From positions 1-40,987 of the forward strand of contig MU835205.1 in NCBI GenBank assembly GCA_029204225.1: a DNA stretch of 40,987 nucleotides. The letters run 5' to 3'. Below, in pieces: positions 9,847 through 20,879 of the stretch. Both the position numbers and the translations under genes were made by a program. Below the pieces are notes generated by a model. It did not search any database and had not been told where the DNA came from. It saw only the letters and a program-made list of their open reading frames with translations. Position 1 is the stretch's first letter, and each line of letters opens with the position of its first letter. Origin of the DNA: Diphasiastrum complanatum (lineage: Eukaryota > Streptophyta > Lycopodiopsida > Lycopodiales > Lycopodiaceae).

Positions 9847-11532
9847 CCATGCTTGATAGTGAAAAAATGGTTGAGAAGCTCCAGTATTCAAGTGCCAAAT
9901 CTCACTTCCCCTTATTAACATTAGCCACACTCTATGCCAAACTCATGTTGCTAGAAGACTAGTTAATATCAATTTGAATGTCAAGTCCACCAATGTTCAA
10001 TAAAGATGAGCTTATGGACTAAAAACCATCAATTTTTCTCTACATGCCAATTTTAATTGAAAGGGCCAATAACAACTTTTTTCTTAACCATATGAGTGAG
10101 AGTAGCACACGAGCTCTCTAGGCTTGTGAATATGCTAATTGGTTAAGTTGGCTCCAACTTTGCTTTTGGGTTTTGTTAGTTGGCATGTTGGCTATGTTGG
10201 TCTTGCTTGAATGGTAAAAGGATAGCTCTATGGAGCTCACGTTGGTGTAGGGCTAGATTAATTTGTAATGAATGTCTAAGTCGGGAATTGTGGAGCCAAT
10301 GCAAGCTTGAATGTTGGCCTTTGTGTGCTTATGTATGTTTAGGTTGGGGATCGTGGTTAAACATAGGAAGCTAAGTTGCTTGTCCCATCTCATTTCAAGT
10401 TGACAATGCAACACTACAAGACTTTGCCAACTTTTTGTGAGCAATCAAGCCATCCCAAGTTCTATCCACTCAAGGCACATAAAGAGCAATTGCCATAAAG
10501 TAGAAATATCTGATTAGTATAAATAATGCAAAATTTGGTCTATAACTGAGATGTGAGCATCTGGATTCTGATCTGATAAATGCAGAATTAAATGGTTCAT
10601 AGCTATGATGCAAACGTTTAATCTGACATTTAGAATTTTGAGCTTGGGGAGTCAGTTTCCGATTAGCTTGAATTTGCCGTGTAGTAAGATCTAACTGTTT
10701 GTGATAGAATTGTTAGGGCATCTGGACATCGTAGGCTGATTCCACTGAATATTGAGCATAAAATTACCTGACCTGTGACATGGGTTCTTCATTCCATCGC
10801 AAGAATGACGATAGCACTTTTTCGAGCTGATGTTGCTGTTAGGTCTTATCTTGGATGCAAGGCACTGCAGCGGAATGCTAATGGCGGGCAAACTAATCAT
10901 TGCCAGAAATTGTCCAAGCCAGACTCTCAGGACCGCTGCGGGAAGAAAAAAGCGGCCTCTAGCGGCAACTATAAGAAACGAGGAAAGGAAAACGATAGTT
11001 TGGAGACGTATTTTTCAGATGGTATTGCAAACTATGAGCCTTGAGGAGACACAAAGTACTCGAGAATTGGCTAGCGTGGATTCACTGAAATTTCACAGCT
11101 ATCAAGGAACATTCAACAAATGAGTCTACAAACGTGACGATCAAGAGTTGCTAGTAGTACTTTTAGTCTCCACAAGGTAACCCCAAGTCTTGTCTTCCAT
11201 TCACTCCTTGGGAAACCTATTGCAAAATCTCTTACGAAGAAAAAAAAATTACTCAAAACCAACTGCCTGATGTAAATCACTAACTAAAATAGATCCAATA
11301 ATAGGTAGTGCAGGAAGCTTTGAAGCAGCCGCTCCTGCAAACTAAGCCCGTCGAAGAATTGAAATCGCCTGTGAACATTGTAATGCTATAGAAATATGGC
11401 GGTAGAAAGAAATAATGACGGAAGGTAAGGTCATGCTTTGTCCTTGGCGTTTCACCATAAGCTCCGCACATAAAGATAAAAAATCATTAATTTTCTTGTG
11501 AAGACAACCATGAGTGCACGATCATTATAATC
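9847..11532. other. Gene-poor interval; one GC-richer segment with two overlapping frames
   Basis: From about 10770 to 11120 the composition is less AT-rich and two plus frames of 89 and 97 codons overlap. Neither has a recognisable domain, so I make no gene call. The rest holds short frames only. This could be old, decayed element DNA. Confidence 0.35.
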
Positions 11533-11885
11533 TCATTCCTTTTCTTGAGCTGCTTGAGATGCAGCGGCCCCTTGCATGGTGGAAGAACGACTAAGAAGGT
11601 CCTGACGAGAGGGATCAACAATTACAACGTCTCCCAGAGTACGAATTCCATCACGCGAGAGAACAAGGTCAACTCGTCGTCGCGTAGATTGCGAAGAAGG
11701 CCCTGGTAAAATGTGTGTCTGTTCTTGAACAACATGAAAGCCACTATCATGAGCAATAGCAGCCAGGGCATCACGAATGGAATCATGTGAAACAATACGT
11801 TCTCCACCTGATGGACAACGCATAAGATGAGTACCCAAGGAATCCAATACATGCCCACATGAACACTTAGAGATACCAATTAACA
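11533..11885 (-). pseudogene. C-terminal fragment of a non-LTR retrotransposon protein
   Basis: The translated region carries a zinc-knuckle-like CSCGHVLDSLGTHLMRC with the CxC..H..C pattern, followed by HDSIRDALAAIAHDSGF, RRRVDLVLSRDG, GIRTLGDVVIVDP and an alanine/glutamine-rich AAASQAAQEKE end. This arrangement is seen downstream of the reverse transcriptase in many plant, algal and oomycete LINE-like proteins. The part after the zinc motif resembles a restriction-endonuclease-like fold, which I infer from motif layout only. Reverse transcriptase itself is absent. The first ~20 codons of the open frame come from the flanking low-complexity repeat, so the family match starts near 11880. It is a 5'-truncated relic. 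Confidence 0.7.
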
Positions 11886-11914
11886 TTGGATGTGGAAAAA
11901 AGAAGAAAGCGAGA

Positions 11915-12105
11915 AAGCCCACTCGCTGCTCCACCTCCACTACTGCCCGCTCGCTGCTCCACCTCCACCCCGCTCTGAGCTCCAGGCTATGGCTTGCTTC
12001 TCAATGCTCAAGCCTCAGTCACTTTGCTCATGCCTCAGCCCTCACTGCTTCAAGAAAAAGAAGAAGGTGAGAAAGTATGCTCGCTGCTCCACCTCCACCC
12101 TGCTC
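11915..12105. repeat. Short dispersed repeat CTCGCTGCTCCACCTCCAC, three copies
   Basis: The ~19-bp string CTCGCTGCTCCACCTCCAC occurs near 11921, 11950 and 12079. The last two continue into CC(C/T)GCTCTGAGCTCCA. An AAG(A/G)A-rich segment (AGAAG..GAGAAAG) precedes the first and third, suggesting a duplicated block of about 160 bp. No gene call. Confidence 0.75.
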
Positions 12106-12229
12106 TGAGCTCCAACAACCAGCAGTCCTACTCTTTCGACTCGCTACTCGCAGGCTGCAGCTCACTCAACGAGCACCAAGTTGAAAAGTTCCAAGTTCCA
12201 ACTGCAGTCTACTGAAGCCTGCTACAGCA

Positions 12230-12976
12230 CTGTCTGAGTGTGTAAAGGAGGCTCTAAAGTCTAGTCGTTGAAGCCTGGGCCCTGAAGGCTAAAGCATAAA
12301 GCAAATGGGCACGCCTTCTCACATCGCATTCAAGTGCATTAAAAGTTTTTGGGCTGGAGCCTGTCACTTGGCATTTGCATCATTGCCACATGGCTAAGCG
12401 ACGAGCTAGAGCCTAGACCAAACTCTAGAGTCCAGTCTCCAACTTCCAAGTGGCACTGTGGCAGTAATTACTTATTTAAGCCTTCAAAGTTCAGGCTTTA
12501 AACCTTAAGGCTTAAGACTTAAGGTCCAAGGCCCAGGACCCAAGGCTATTGTAAGTATTGTAAGACTTAAGTTGTGACTTGAAAGTTGAATGTCTTAGAT
12601 CTTTTAAGGGCAGGGCAAACTTTAAAGATTGTATGGTAATCCTACAAGTACCACTTGTAAAAATATTTCCAGTATTTTTTTACACAAGCCATAAAAAAAT
12701 CCTATATTTTTCTATGTATAATATATATAATCCTCCAAGTTTGAAAACTAATCATAGGTCTAGCACAATACAAAGTTAACCAAGGAGAATCCATCATATT
12801 TCAAAAAATGCCTGTTTTTAGGAAGGCTGCATCCTTCTAAAATATTTGCATAACGATTTTTAGCCAAACTTGTCGTTTCATTCCTTAACTATGAAGATTT
12901 TCCCGAGCACTACCTAGTATCAGTATTCTTGTGTTGTCCACTACCTTGTAGGTCGTCAAAACATTTTTGTTGCAGG
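12230..12976. other. No gene; AAGGCTTAAG-type low-complexity segment
   Basis: From about 12470 to 12550, variants of AAGGCTTAAG, AAGGTCCAAG and GGCCCAGGACC recur as short imperfect repeats. The remainder is AT-rich with no recognisable feature. Confidence 0.5.
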
Positions 12977-13411
12977 TTATATGAGATGTGGCTTTATATC
13001 ATACTCATGCTGCCTGTAGGTCGCTAACTCTTCATTGACAACTATGAACACATTGTCGTTTTTCTCACCATCTTCGGATGATTCTACAACATTTGACTTT
13101 TCTCCTTTGTGCTTTCCTTTGGGATTGTGCCAACATTCATATGCTAAATGTCCTCTTTTCTTGTATTGAGTGCAAGGTATAGTTGGATTGAACCAGCATT
13201 TGTCTGCGGTGTGTCTCGACTTGTGACAGTGATCATAGGTAGAAGTTTCTTTGTTGTAGTTACCCTTCGTTGAAATTTTGGCCTCGATGTGGGCATTCTG
13301 ATCGGCGATGTCTTCCACCATATCCAAAACATTGTACCATGCATAGAATATCATCCCTTCGGAGGCAATAAGCACACACAAGTAACAAATGTCCCTTCTC
13401 ATTCTCCACAT
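12977..13411 (-). pseudogene. Retrotransposon gag fragment with two damaged zinc knuckles
   Basis: The frame encodes two tandem zinc-knuckle-like motifs (YDHCHKSRHTADKCW and CTQYKKRGHLAYECW), then a lysine-rich linker, an acidic SSEDGEKND stretch and a tail before the stop. Such paired knuckles are typical of the nucleocapsid part of plant LTR-retrotransposon gag proteins. In each motif one zinc-binding Cys is replaced by Tyr: the first Cys of motif 1 (TAT codon) and the second Cys of motif 2 (TAC codon). Each needs only a G-to-A change from a Cys codon. The N-terminal ~40 codons do not look gag-like. It probably belongs with the gag relic just upstream on the minus strand. Confidence 0.7.
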
Positions 13412-13505
13412 AGTAGTGTGGTAAGCTATTATGGTCTTCAGTTGATTTCTAAGATGTGCTTGACGATATTACCAAGAGTTCCACTCCACCTTTTCCGGTT
13501 AAGGA

Positions 13506-14165
13506 TTATCTTGATGTGCTCAGGACAAAACCCTTTACATCCGTTGAGTGATCCTCTTGTTGGCTTATCATCAAGTTTGACCTTTCTTGATTCGGACCTC
13601 CAACCTTATGTTCTGCATTATGCCCTTGATTTTGCAGAGGATTTCTAACTGGACATTCAGTGCATGCATGATTTCCATAACAATATCCACACTGGTCCAG
13701 TTGAAGGATCTTCATTCTACAGGCCTTAGGCTTATGTTGGCCATCTTCTTGATAATCTTGGTCGACCTTGTGACATTCAACACTTGGTTCTTCATCTGAA
13801 CTCTATTGTGAAGCCATCTCTTCCTCTCTTGCCAGATTGTCTCGCATTGCTGATTCGGATTCCTCTGGTGTCCCATTCGATGATCTAGTGTGAGAATAGG
13901 GATGATCCACCATCTTGGCTTCCATAAGAGTGGCATCTTGACAAATTTGTACAAATGAAGTATAGGATGCAAAGTCTGCCATGCTAGATCTGATCTCGTT
14001 GAGCAGTCCGACTTAATAGTTCGCCATTTTGGTTTCCATAGGCATAGGTGGATTACAACTCTTCACCATGTTGTAAATTCTATAGGTGTATTGTTGAATT
14101 GTTTCACCAAGGAACATTTGTACTTGTGACAACTGCGCAAGTGGAGTTGCCATAGCTAAGCAATA
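13506..14165 (-). pseudogene. Retrotransposon gag relic with stops and frameshifts
   Basis: On the minus strand, starting near 14160, a frame encodes a gag-like segment including ETIQQYTYRIYNMVKSCNPP, then a stop, then LNEIRSSMADFASYTSF and QICQDATLMEAKMVDHP, an acidic EESESAMRDNLAREEEM stretch, another stop, and a zinc-knuckle-like CGYCYGNHACTECP near 13650-13690. This order (helical core, acidic linker, knuckle) fits a plant LTR-retrotransposon gag. Copia versus Gypsy is uncertain because no pol sequence is attached. It is inactive: at least two stops and one frame change. Confidence 0.65.
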
Positions 14166-14313
14166 GAATGTAGTAGAGGCAGCTGGTACTGGATCGCTTC
14201 AGTGCCAATACAATGGTGGTGTTCCACTTGTTTTTTATTTTATTTATTTTCATTCTTATGTTTTTTGACAAGTAAAGAAAAGTATCAATAAAAGGTGTGT
14301 TGGACCCTTCCAT

Positions 14314-15011
<698 letters not shown>

Positions 15012-15040
15012 AAGTGATTACAAAATGGTGTCACATGCCC

Positions 15041-15048
15041 TTATATAG
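15041..15048 (-). promoter_or_regulatory. Candidate TATA box of a minus-strand LTR-like promoter
   Basis: The minus strand reads GGTCTATATAAGGGC. About 35 bp downstream lies the GA run, then the leader and the minus-strand gag relic. The arrangement resembles the 37215-37593 repeat, where TTATATAA precedes a CT run. Confidence 0.4.
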
Positions 15049-15270
15049 ACCAACTTAAGGTTAGGATTTTTGGTGCACCCGAAACCATGTGCCATAAGAA
15101 CTTGACTTTCTAAAACTTTTTAAGCCAAATTGCATTTTCAACTACTTGGGTCCTTTTCGTTTTAGGCCCATTAGAGCATAGATCTACTTCTAATTCTCAT
15201 GCCATAGGCTTACAAGTACAGCGCACTTTCTATGGGTGCCTGACATTAAATTACAGGTAGATCTACATCG

Positions 15271-15567
15271 TTAAGTCGGCTCGACCATGATTTTATTCCC
15301 GTTGCCGTAAGATATGTTGGTGAGGCGCTGGGCTTTGTTTCTATTCATTGATTGGGCCGCGATTTGTCGACTTCTCTGGCATGGCGTTCCCAATACATAT
15401 GGATTTTGAAAGTCCTTCTCGGTGATTTGTCGATGCTCTTTTAACATAGTTTGGTGGCTCGACTTCATCGCATTAGGCTCCTTTAGCATCTGGAGTTCAT
15501 TAGAAGAATCTTCATAGGAATATTCTAACACGCTCCTACTGCGAATTTGGTGACAGTCCCTTAGCAC
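15271..15567 (-). CDS. Unrecognised 98-codon frame, probably an element fragment
   Basis: The product is hydrophilic (many K, N, Q, S, R), with segments such as EYSYEDSSNELQMLKEPN and EKDFQNPYVLGTPCQRSR. I do not recognise it and see no domain. It lies downstream (minus strand) of the copy B relic after an AT-rich gap and could be unrelated. No upstream signal supports a real start. Confidence 0.25.
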   Translation of the reverse strand: MLRDCHQIRSRSVLEYSYEDSSNELQMLKEPNAMKSSHQTMLKEHRQITEKDFQNPYVLGTPCQRSRQIAAQSMNRNKAQRLTNISYGNGNKIMVEPT

Positions 15568-15859
15568 CTGCGTATGTCTTTGGCATTGGCATTCGTGGCA
15601 ATGTGAGACTGTGGCGAAAGAAGGTGAAAAGAGGTATAGACAAGATGGGGTGGAGAATCTGTGAAAAGTGAGAGAAAAAACAAAAATTTGGCAACAAAAT
15701 GTAGTTTGAGAGGGGAAAACAGAGAAAGCTTATAGACAATTGATTGCTGAAATAAAAGAAACATAAAAAAGATAAAATGGAACTAATGTTGAAAAACAAG
15801 AAAATAAAAGTGAGTCCTTGGATGTTTTTTGTGGGTTTTTTTTTATTTTTATTTTTTAT

Positions 15860-17825
15860 TTATGAATGGATACAAAGGAGTGATACATACTTCATGGAAC
15901 TTGCTCGAGTTTCTTGCCCTTCTGATCTTCAACATCTCGGATTTGTCGATGAGTTTGAGCGACCACGCAGATGAAACGGGACCACAATGTGCTGCACGTT
16001 ATGGATTGCGAGCATATTGGGCCGAACACCGGGTGCATATTTTCCAAAAAATCCCTTGTATACCATCTTTCCAACCTCGCTATATTAACAAAAGATGTTG
16101 CAGATAGGCGATGGTAGGTCTGGTATAGGGAGATTTGTTCCTCGATTGTTGGCATCTTGAAGGCTTTATTGGGGTTGAAACAGTACTCGCCGAAGCACAT
16201 GTCCCACCTGGTATCCACTTTTTCGGTTGTCAGAAGCGTCTCCATGTTATAGTAGGCTTCCAGAACGATGGGATCTAGAGAATTAGTCACGCCGATCATG
16301 AACCAATGAGGACCTTGTTGAAATCGACCATTGTTTTCCAACCCTGTTCAGACTTTACTATTGCCAATTATAGGCCCCGACACTGGGAGTTTCAAAGCCA
16401 TCCATGATCGTCTTTTGGGATTGGATGATACATTGGGTCTACTCTTAGTGCCTTCGGAGCTGTGAGATACTCTTTTATTAACTCCTTCGCATGAGCACTG
16501 CCTTCCACCATTCTGGTTGAAGATGCAGAAGGGCCAGGACATTAGCCTCTTGTCTTGATATCTGGATATTGTTTGACAAAAAGGGGCGGCTATTCTGAAT
16601 CAGGTACTGGAATGATCTTTTGGTACCAATGCTTATGTGCTGACGTAGGATCAGAAATATTGTCGACAATGCGAGGAAGAATGGTGGAGGTGGATGGAGG
16701 ATCAGCTTTGGGGGGTGATGAAGTGATAGGTGGTGAAGAAGCGACATGAGGCAAAAGCGCGAGGTGGTGAAGTGCCATGAGGAGGAGGTGCGATCTCGAG
16801 ATCGGGCATGCTTGGATCTATTTGGAGGGAGGTGGTGGCTTCAGCCTATGCAGCGTAATGAATATCATGGTCGAAGGTGCGGTCTCCGCCAGTTTGGAGG
16901 TCGAAATGGGAGAATGAGATTGAAGCTGCTGGTAGTCAATGGTGGAGGTGGATTTGATGAACAGAAAGTCATAAATGGAGCAAGGATGGCGGATGGATGG
17001 ATCTTGGATGATGGCATTACAATGTGCCAAGGCCACATTGTAGAATATAATGAGGGTGGCAGGATGGTATTGGTGGCAGTCGTAATAGAGGGTCCGGAGC
17101 TCGTTATAGGCAAGACAAAAGGCTTCTAGAATGGTGGTGGCGGTGGTGTGGCAATGCTTGATATGCTCTGCCAAGGCATCTGACGGCTTCTCTGCTCCTG
17201 TGAGCCTGGTACTCTAACACATACCGTACATGTGTGTGTTGTGAAGATAAAGGGATGAACGGGGGTGGAACAAAGAGGGGGGGTTCATGCATGTGATCTA
17301 GCTCCAATTAGAAGCATTAATCATGTGGAAAATTGATGATGGTCAAAAGCCTGCAACAAAACGGAACAGAGGACCCCAAAAACATCACAAAAATAGCCGA
17401 AAACCTTGACTTGAAAAAAGCCAGTAAGGACAACAAAAACAAGTATATTCTTATTCGTCTCCGATGCAAGTTGATAAATGCGAACGAGTTCTGAATTAGA
17501 GAGGGGGGGGGGGGGGGGGTTGAGAATGGCAAAGAAAATTAATAAAGCTAATTTAATAAGGTATTGAAAAATAAAAAGAAGATTGTCATCTAGAGTGGTG
17601 GAGAACACTAGAACCATGGTGAACTGCTTCTTCAAGACTTTCAGCTCAGAGTCGGTGTGCTTGAGGGCCTGCTCTTTTTTTTGGAGTGTGTCACATGGGT
17701 AGCTAGCTCGGTATCTTTTGTTGTAAGCATGGCCTCATGAGTCTTTAGCTGGTCTCTGTACAACTAGAGGGCTCTGGCTGAATGATCTTTGTAATACTTG
17801 GGCCACTTTCATTGAAGTTTCTGAG
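15860..17825 (-). pseudogene. Copy B of an unrecognised element-borne ORF: coiled coil, Pro-rich linker, C-terminal domain
   Basis: Minus strand, in order: a short helical segment (about 17590-17660, ELKVLKKQF), a stretch around 17000-17170 with AYNELRTLYYD, HQYHPATLIIFYNVALAHCN and IIQDPSIRHP, a Pro/Ser/His/Thr-rich linker (about 16600-16950) ending in HKHWYQKIIPVPDSE, and a C-terminal part in two frames. That part includes SWMALKLPVSGPIIGNSKV and, after a stop, a 149-codon frame (15892-16341) with GRFQQGPHWFMIGVTNSLDP, CFNPNKAFKMPTIEEQ and RLERWYTRDF. Copy A shares the first three parts. Copy C has the same layout with different sequence. I do not know the family. Stops and frameshifts show it is dead. 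At 17825/17826 it appears cut by a Copia LTR. Confidence 0.5.
17503..17519. repeat. G17 homopolymer run
   Basis: Seventeen consecutive Gs in copy B. The matching site in copy A (about 1476) has only about six. It may be a slippage expansion or a sequencing/assembly artefact. Confidence 0.9.
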
Positions 17826-18630
17826 TGTCCGGTTAACAAAATTTCCAAGCAAGTTCACACATGTGGGGAATGATCCTCAAATGTGAATAATCTTATTAAG
17901 CTTTATGATTAGCACACAAACTGAATCTAGATTGAATATCAAGATCTAGTACAGAATTTAATGGCTTAATCACAATCTAGCATGCTAAGAATCAAAGAGT
18001 GATATCTTTGATTAACAAGAGAGAAAAAGTACAAGAATTTAATGCATGAGCACAAGCCTCAACTCGAGTTAGAAAAAGAATGAGAGAGCAATATTCAAGC
18101 AAATGATAGTGTAGATCCAAAATGGCATGGAATAGCTTCAAAGCTTGGTTCTTCATCAAAGATTATGAGAATGTCTACACATATTTATGGAGTTTGAGGT
18201 AGCTCGAGGTAGAACCACATCCATCCACCTTCCATCCACATCTATGAGTGAAAACTATAGTATTAGTGACATTTGTCATTTCTCATGCATGCATTTCTAC
18301 CTACTTTTACCAAGTGTCATTTTTCCAACTAGAATTGTACAAATCATCATGCATGTGTCCATTTCACTTTGTGCATGCCTTGCATGTCACTATGGATCAC
18401 TTATAACCATTGCATGTGATATGCCACGAGTTTCTACAAGCATATTAATGACATTTCTAAGTCTACAATCTATATGCAAGTTGTATATTACCAACTAGAC
18501 TTGAGAAATCCATATAGCTCGAGTTCCTTCTAGGCCAAATTTGGCATTTACATTATGAAACAACAATCTTACATAAAAAAAAGTTTGTGACAAGCTTAAA
18601 GTCAAGATAGATGATTTTTTATTTTCAACA
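17826..18630 (-). mobile_element. Probable 3' LTR of a Copia element
   Basis: On the minus strand the Copia pol relic is followed by a purine-rich tract (AGGAGGAG) and immediately by TGTTGAAAATAAAAAATC at 18630, the usual polypurine tract then TG start of a Copia 3' LTR. The proposed far end (minus ..TTAACCGGACA, 17826) coincides with the point where similarity between copies A and B stops, as expected for an insertion boundary. Length would be 805 bp. A TATA-like CATAAATATG lies near 18180. The base-level far end is inferred. No 5' LTR was found at the other side, so the target duplication is not testable. Confidence 0.65.
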
Positions 18631-18633
18631 CTC

Positions 18634-20835
18634 CTCCTAAAAACAATCTATGTTGACTTGAACATGGATCTTGGTATTATTCCAAGATTGGCTCTATGCT
18701 TGATGAAGGAATTTTTTCTCAAAGGTTTGGTGAGCAAATCTGCAATACAAGATGATGTGTCGATGTGCTCCAAGTAGATTTCCCCTCCAAGGAGCTTCTC
18801 TCTCACGAAGTGATGTGCAACCTCGATGTGCCACTAGCAACCTCTTGATCCAAAGCACTTCTTTTGTTGTAGTAGTAAGTGCCTTATATTCAGCTTCACA
18901 AGATGAGAGTGATATGGTATCTTGCTTTTTGGAAAGCCAAGATATCAAGTTTCCTCCAAGATATATGACATATGCACTTGTAGATTTCCGATCTGCTTTA
19001 TCACTTGCAAAATCCGAGTCAGAATAGCCAACTATAACCAACCATAATCATAAGTTGAAGATATGTACCTAAGTACCCTTTTGGCCATTTTCCAATGATG
19101 AATAGTAGGACTTTGCATAGCTTGGCTCAACTTATGAACAGTAAAACTTACATCAAGCCTAGTTATGGTGATCCATATTAAGGAGCGTATAAGAATCCTA
19201 AAAAGAGTGATGTCCACGAAGGATCTTTCATCACCTTTGTTAGGGTCTTTTACTTTGCTCCATAGGAGTACCAATACTCTTACAATCTAGCATATTGAAC
19301 TTTTTTAACAATGAAAGAGCATACTTGGATTGACATACAAAAGCTTTCTCACTATGGAAGTCAATCTCTAATCCTAATATGTAATGAATTTTTCCAAGAT
19401 CTTGCATCTTGAATTCTTTTTCAAGTGCAATTTTGGTTTCCTCAACTAACTTGGTACAACTTCCTGTTAGGATGATATCATCAACATAAATGAGAAGAAT
19501 GTCAATATCTCTATCATAAAACTTGACATACAAGGAAGGATCATAGTTACTAAGATTAAATCCTAGTGAATCAAGAAAGGTGTTAAGTCGAGAATATGAA
19601 CAAAATTTCGGAGCTTGCTTTAGTCCATATAGACTTTTGAAGAGCAAGCAGACTTTGTTCTTGTCTTGGATGAACCCAAGAGGTTGATCCATATAAATTT
19701 CTTCTTCTAGATATCCATTTAAAAATGCATTAGAGACATCTAGTTGAAAAACTTGCCATTTGAAAACACAAGCAATAGAAATCATGATTCTAATTGATAC
19801 TATCTTTGCAATTGGAGCAAAAGTCTCCTCATAATCAAGTCCATAAACTTGAGCAGAACCCTTTGCACAAGGTCTTGCCTTGTACTTGTTGATTGTGCCA
19901 TCTTGATTATATTTGACTCGAAAAACCCATTTGCAACCAATGGTGTGCTTGTTGGATGGAAGATCCACAAGCTCCCATGTCTTGTTGGCAATCAATGCAT
20001 CATATTCTGCTTCCATGGCTAGAAAACAGTTCTTTGAGTTGAGTGCATCATATACATCCTTTGGCTCTTCATGTGAAACAAAATAAGCATAATTAGTGGA
20101 GTTGAGTTCCACTTGCTTGTCTTTATCTCCATATGTAAGCCTCTTAGGCTCGGATCTTTCTCTTTGTGATCTCCTTGGTGAAAAGATTTGAGGTAACTCC
20201 TCCTCAATTCTCGGCTCCATCTCTCCATGATAATCTTCAAGGGTGACGATAGGAGAATCCTTTTGAGAATCTTTGATCTCGGCCTCCTCAAAGATGTATT
20301 TTTTATTTGCATGGAAAATAACATCCCTACTCTCTTTTATAGAAAGTAGATACAACCAAGTATATCTTGTAAAATCATCAATGAAGGTGACAAAACAAGT
20401 TGCACCACCAATACTTTTAGAGGAAGAAAAATGAACATCCGAGTGATGAGTAGTCTTAATAAAAGATTTTTGATATGGCTTTCTATGTGATTTTGCAATA
20501 GCACAAGCCTCACAAGGCTTGATATCCTTGGAAAGTGATCTTGGAAGGCCAATAGCCTTATCATTCTTGATCATAGAAAACATAGACTTAAAGTTAGGAT
20601 GCCCCAACTTTCTATGCCATAACTCCTCCTTAGACAAAAGAGCAACTTCACAAAAGTTTGCATTCTCATAAGAATTCAACTTGAAGATTTCACCATATCT
20701 AGATCCACTAGCTAGGATCTCATCATTTTTCTTGATAAAGCAAGTATTGGAATTGAATTTTACATCACAACCACTATCAAGCAACTTTCCAACACTAAAA
20801 TTGAGTGAGTCATTCGTCTCACCTCCCTTGTGCAT
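18634..20835 (-). pseudogene. Copia pol relic: protease tail, truncated integrase, reverse transcriptase, damaged RNase H
   Basis: A 531-codon frame (19240-20835) starts inside the protease tail (VGKLLDSGCDVKF). It continues through the integrase zinc region (WHRKLGHPN, CEACAIAKSHR) and the start of the core (FVTFIDDFTRYTWLYLLS), then jumps in frame to RDVIFHANKKYIFEEAEI, the region after the core. Most of the catalytic core is missing. Reverse transcriptase follows with CKWVFRVKY, QLDVSNAFLNG and the catalytic LLIYVDDIILTG. A frameshift near 19255 leads to a second frame (LDVSFTVHKLSQ), another shift near 19035 to the RNase H part (GYSDSDFASDKADRKSTSAY, SSCEAEY). There a further deletion removes the segment between IKRLL and IEVAHHF and shifts the frame. 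Gag and the 5' LTR are absent. Nothing here can transpose on its own. Confidence 0.92.
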
Positions 20836-20879
20836 CTATAAGAACATGCCTTTCAGATTTTGTCCATTTGTTTAACATA

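Noticed and set aside
10180-10444. Trp/Cys-rich plus frame and opposing minus frame
   Set aside because: No domain, short, and no support from neighbours.
11280-11471. GDFNSSTG peptide resembling the apurinic-endonuclease GDFN motif of LINEs (minus strand)
   Set aside because: Only about eight residues fit, the flanks do not match, and its order relative to the LINE C-terminal fragment is wrong for one element.
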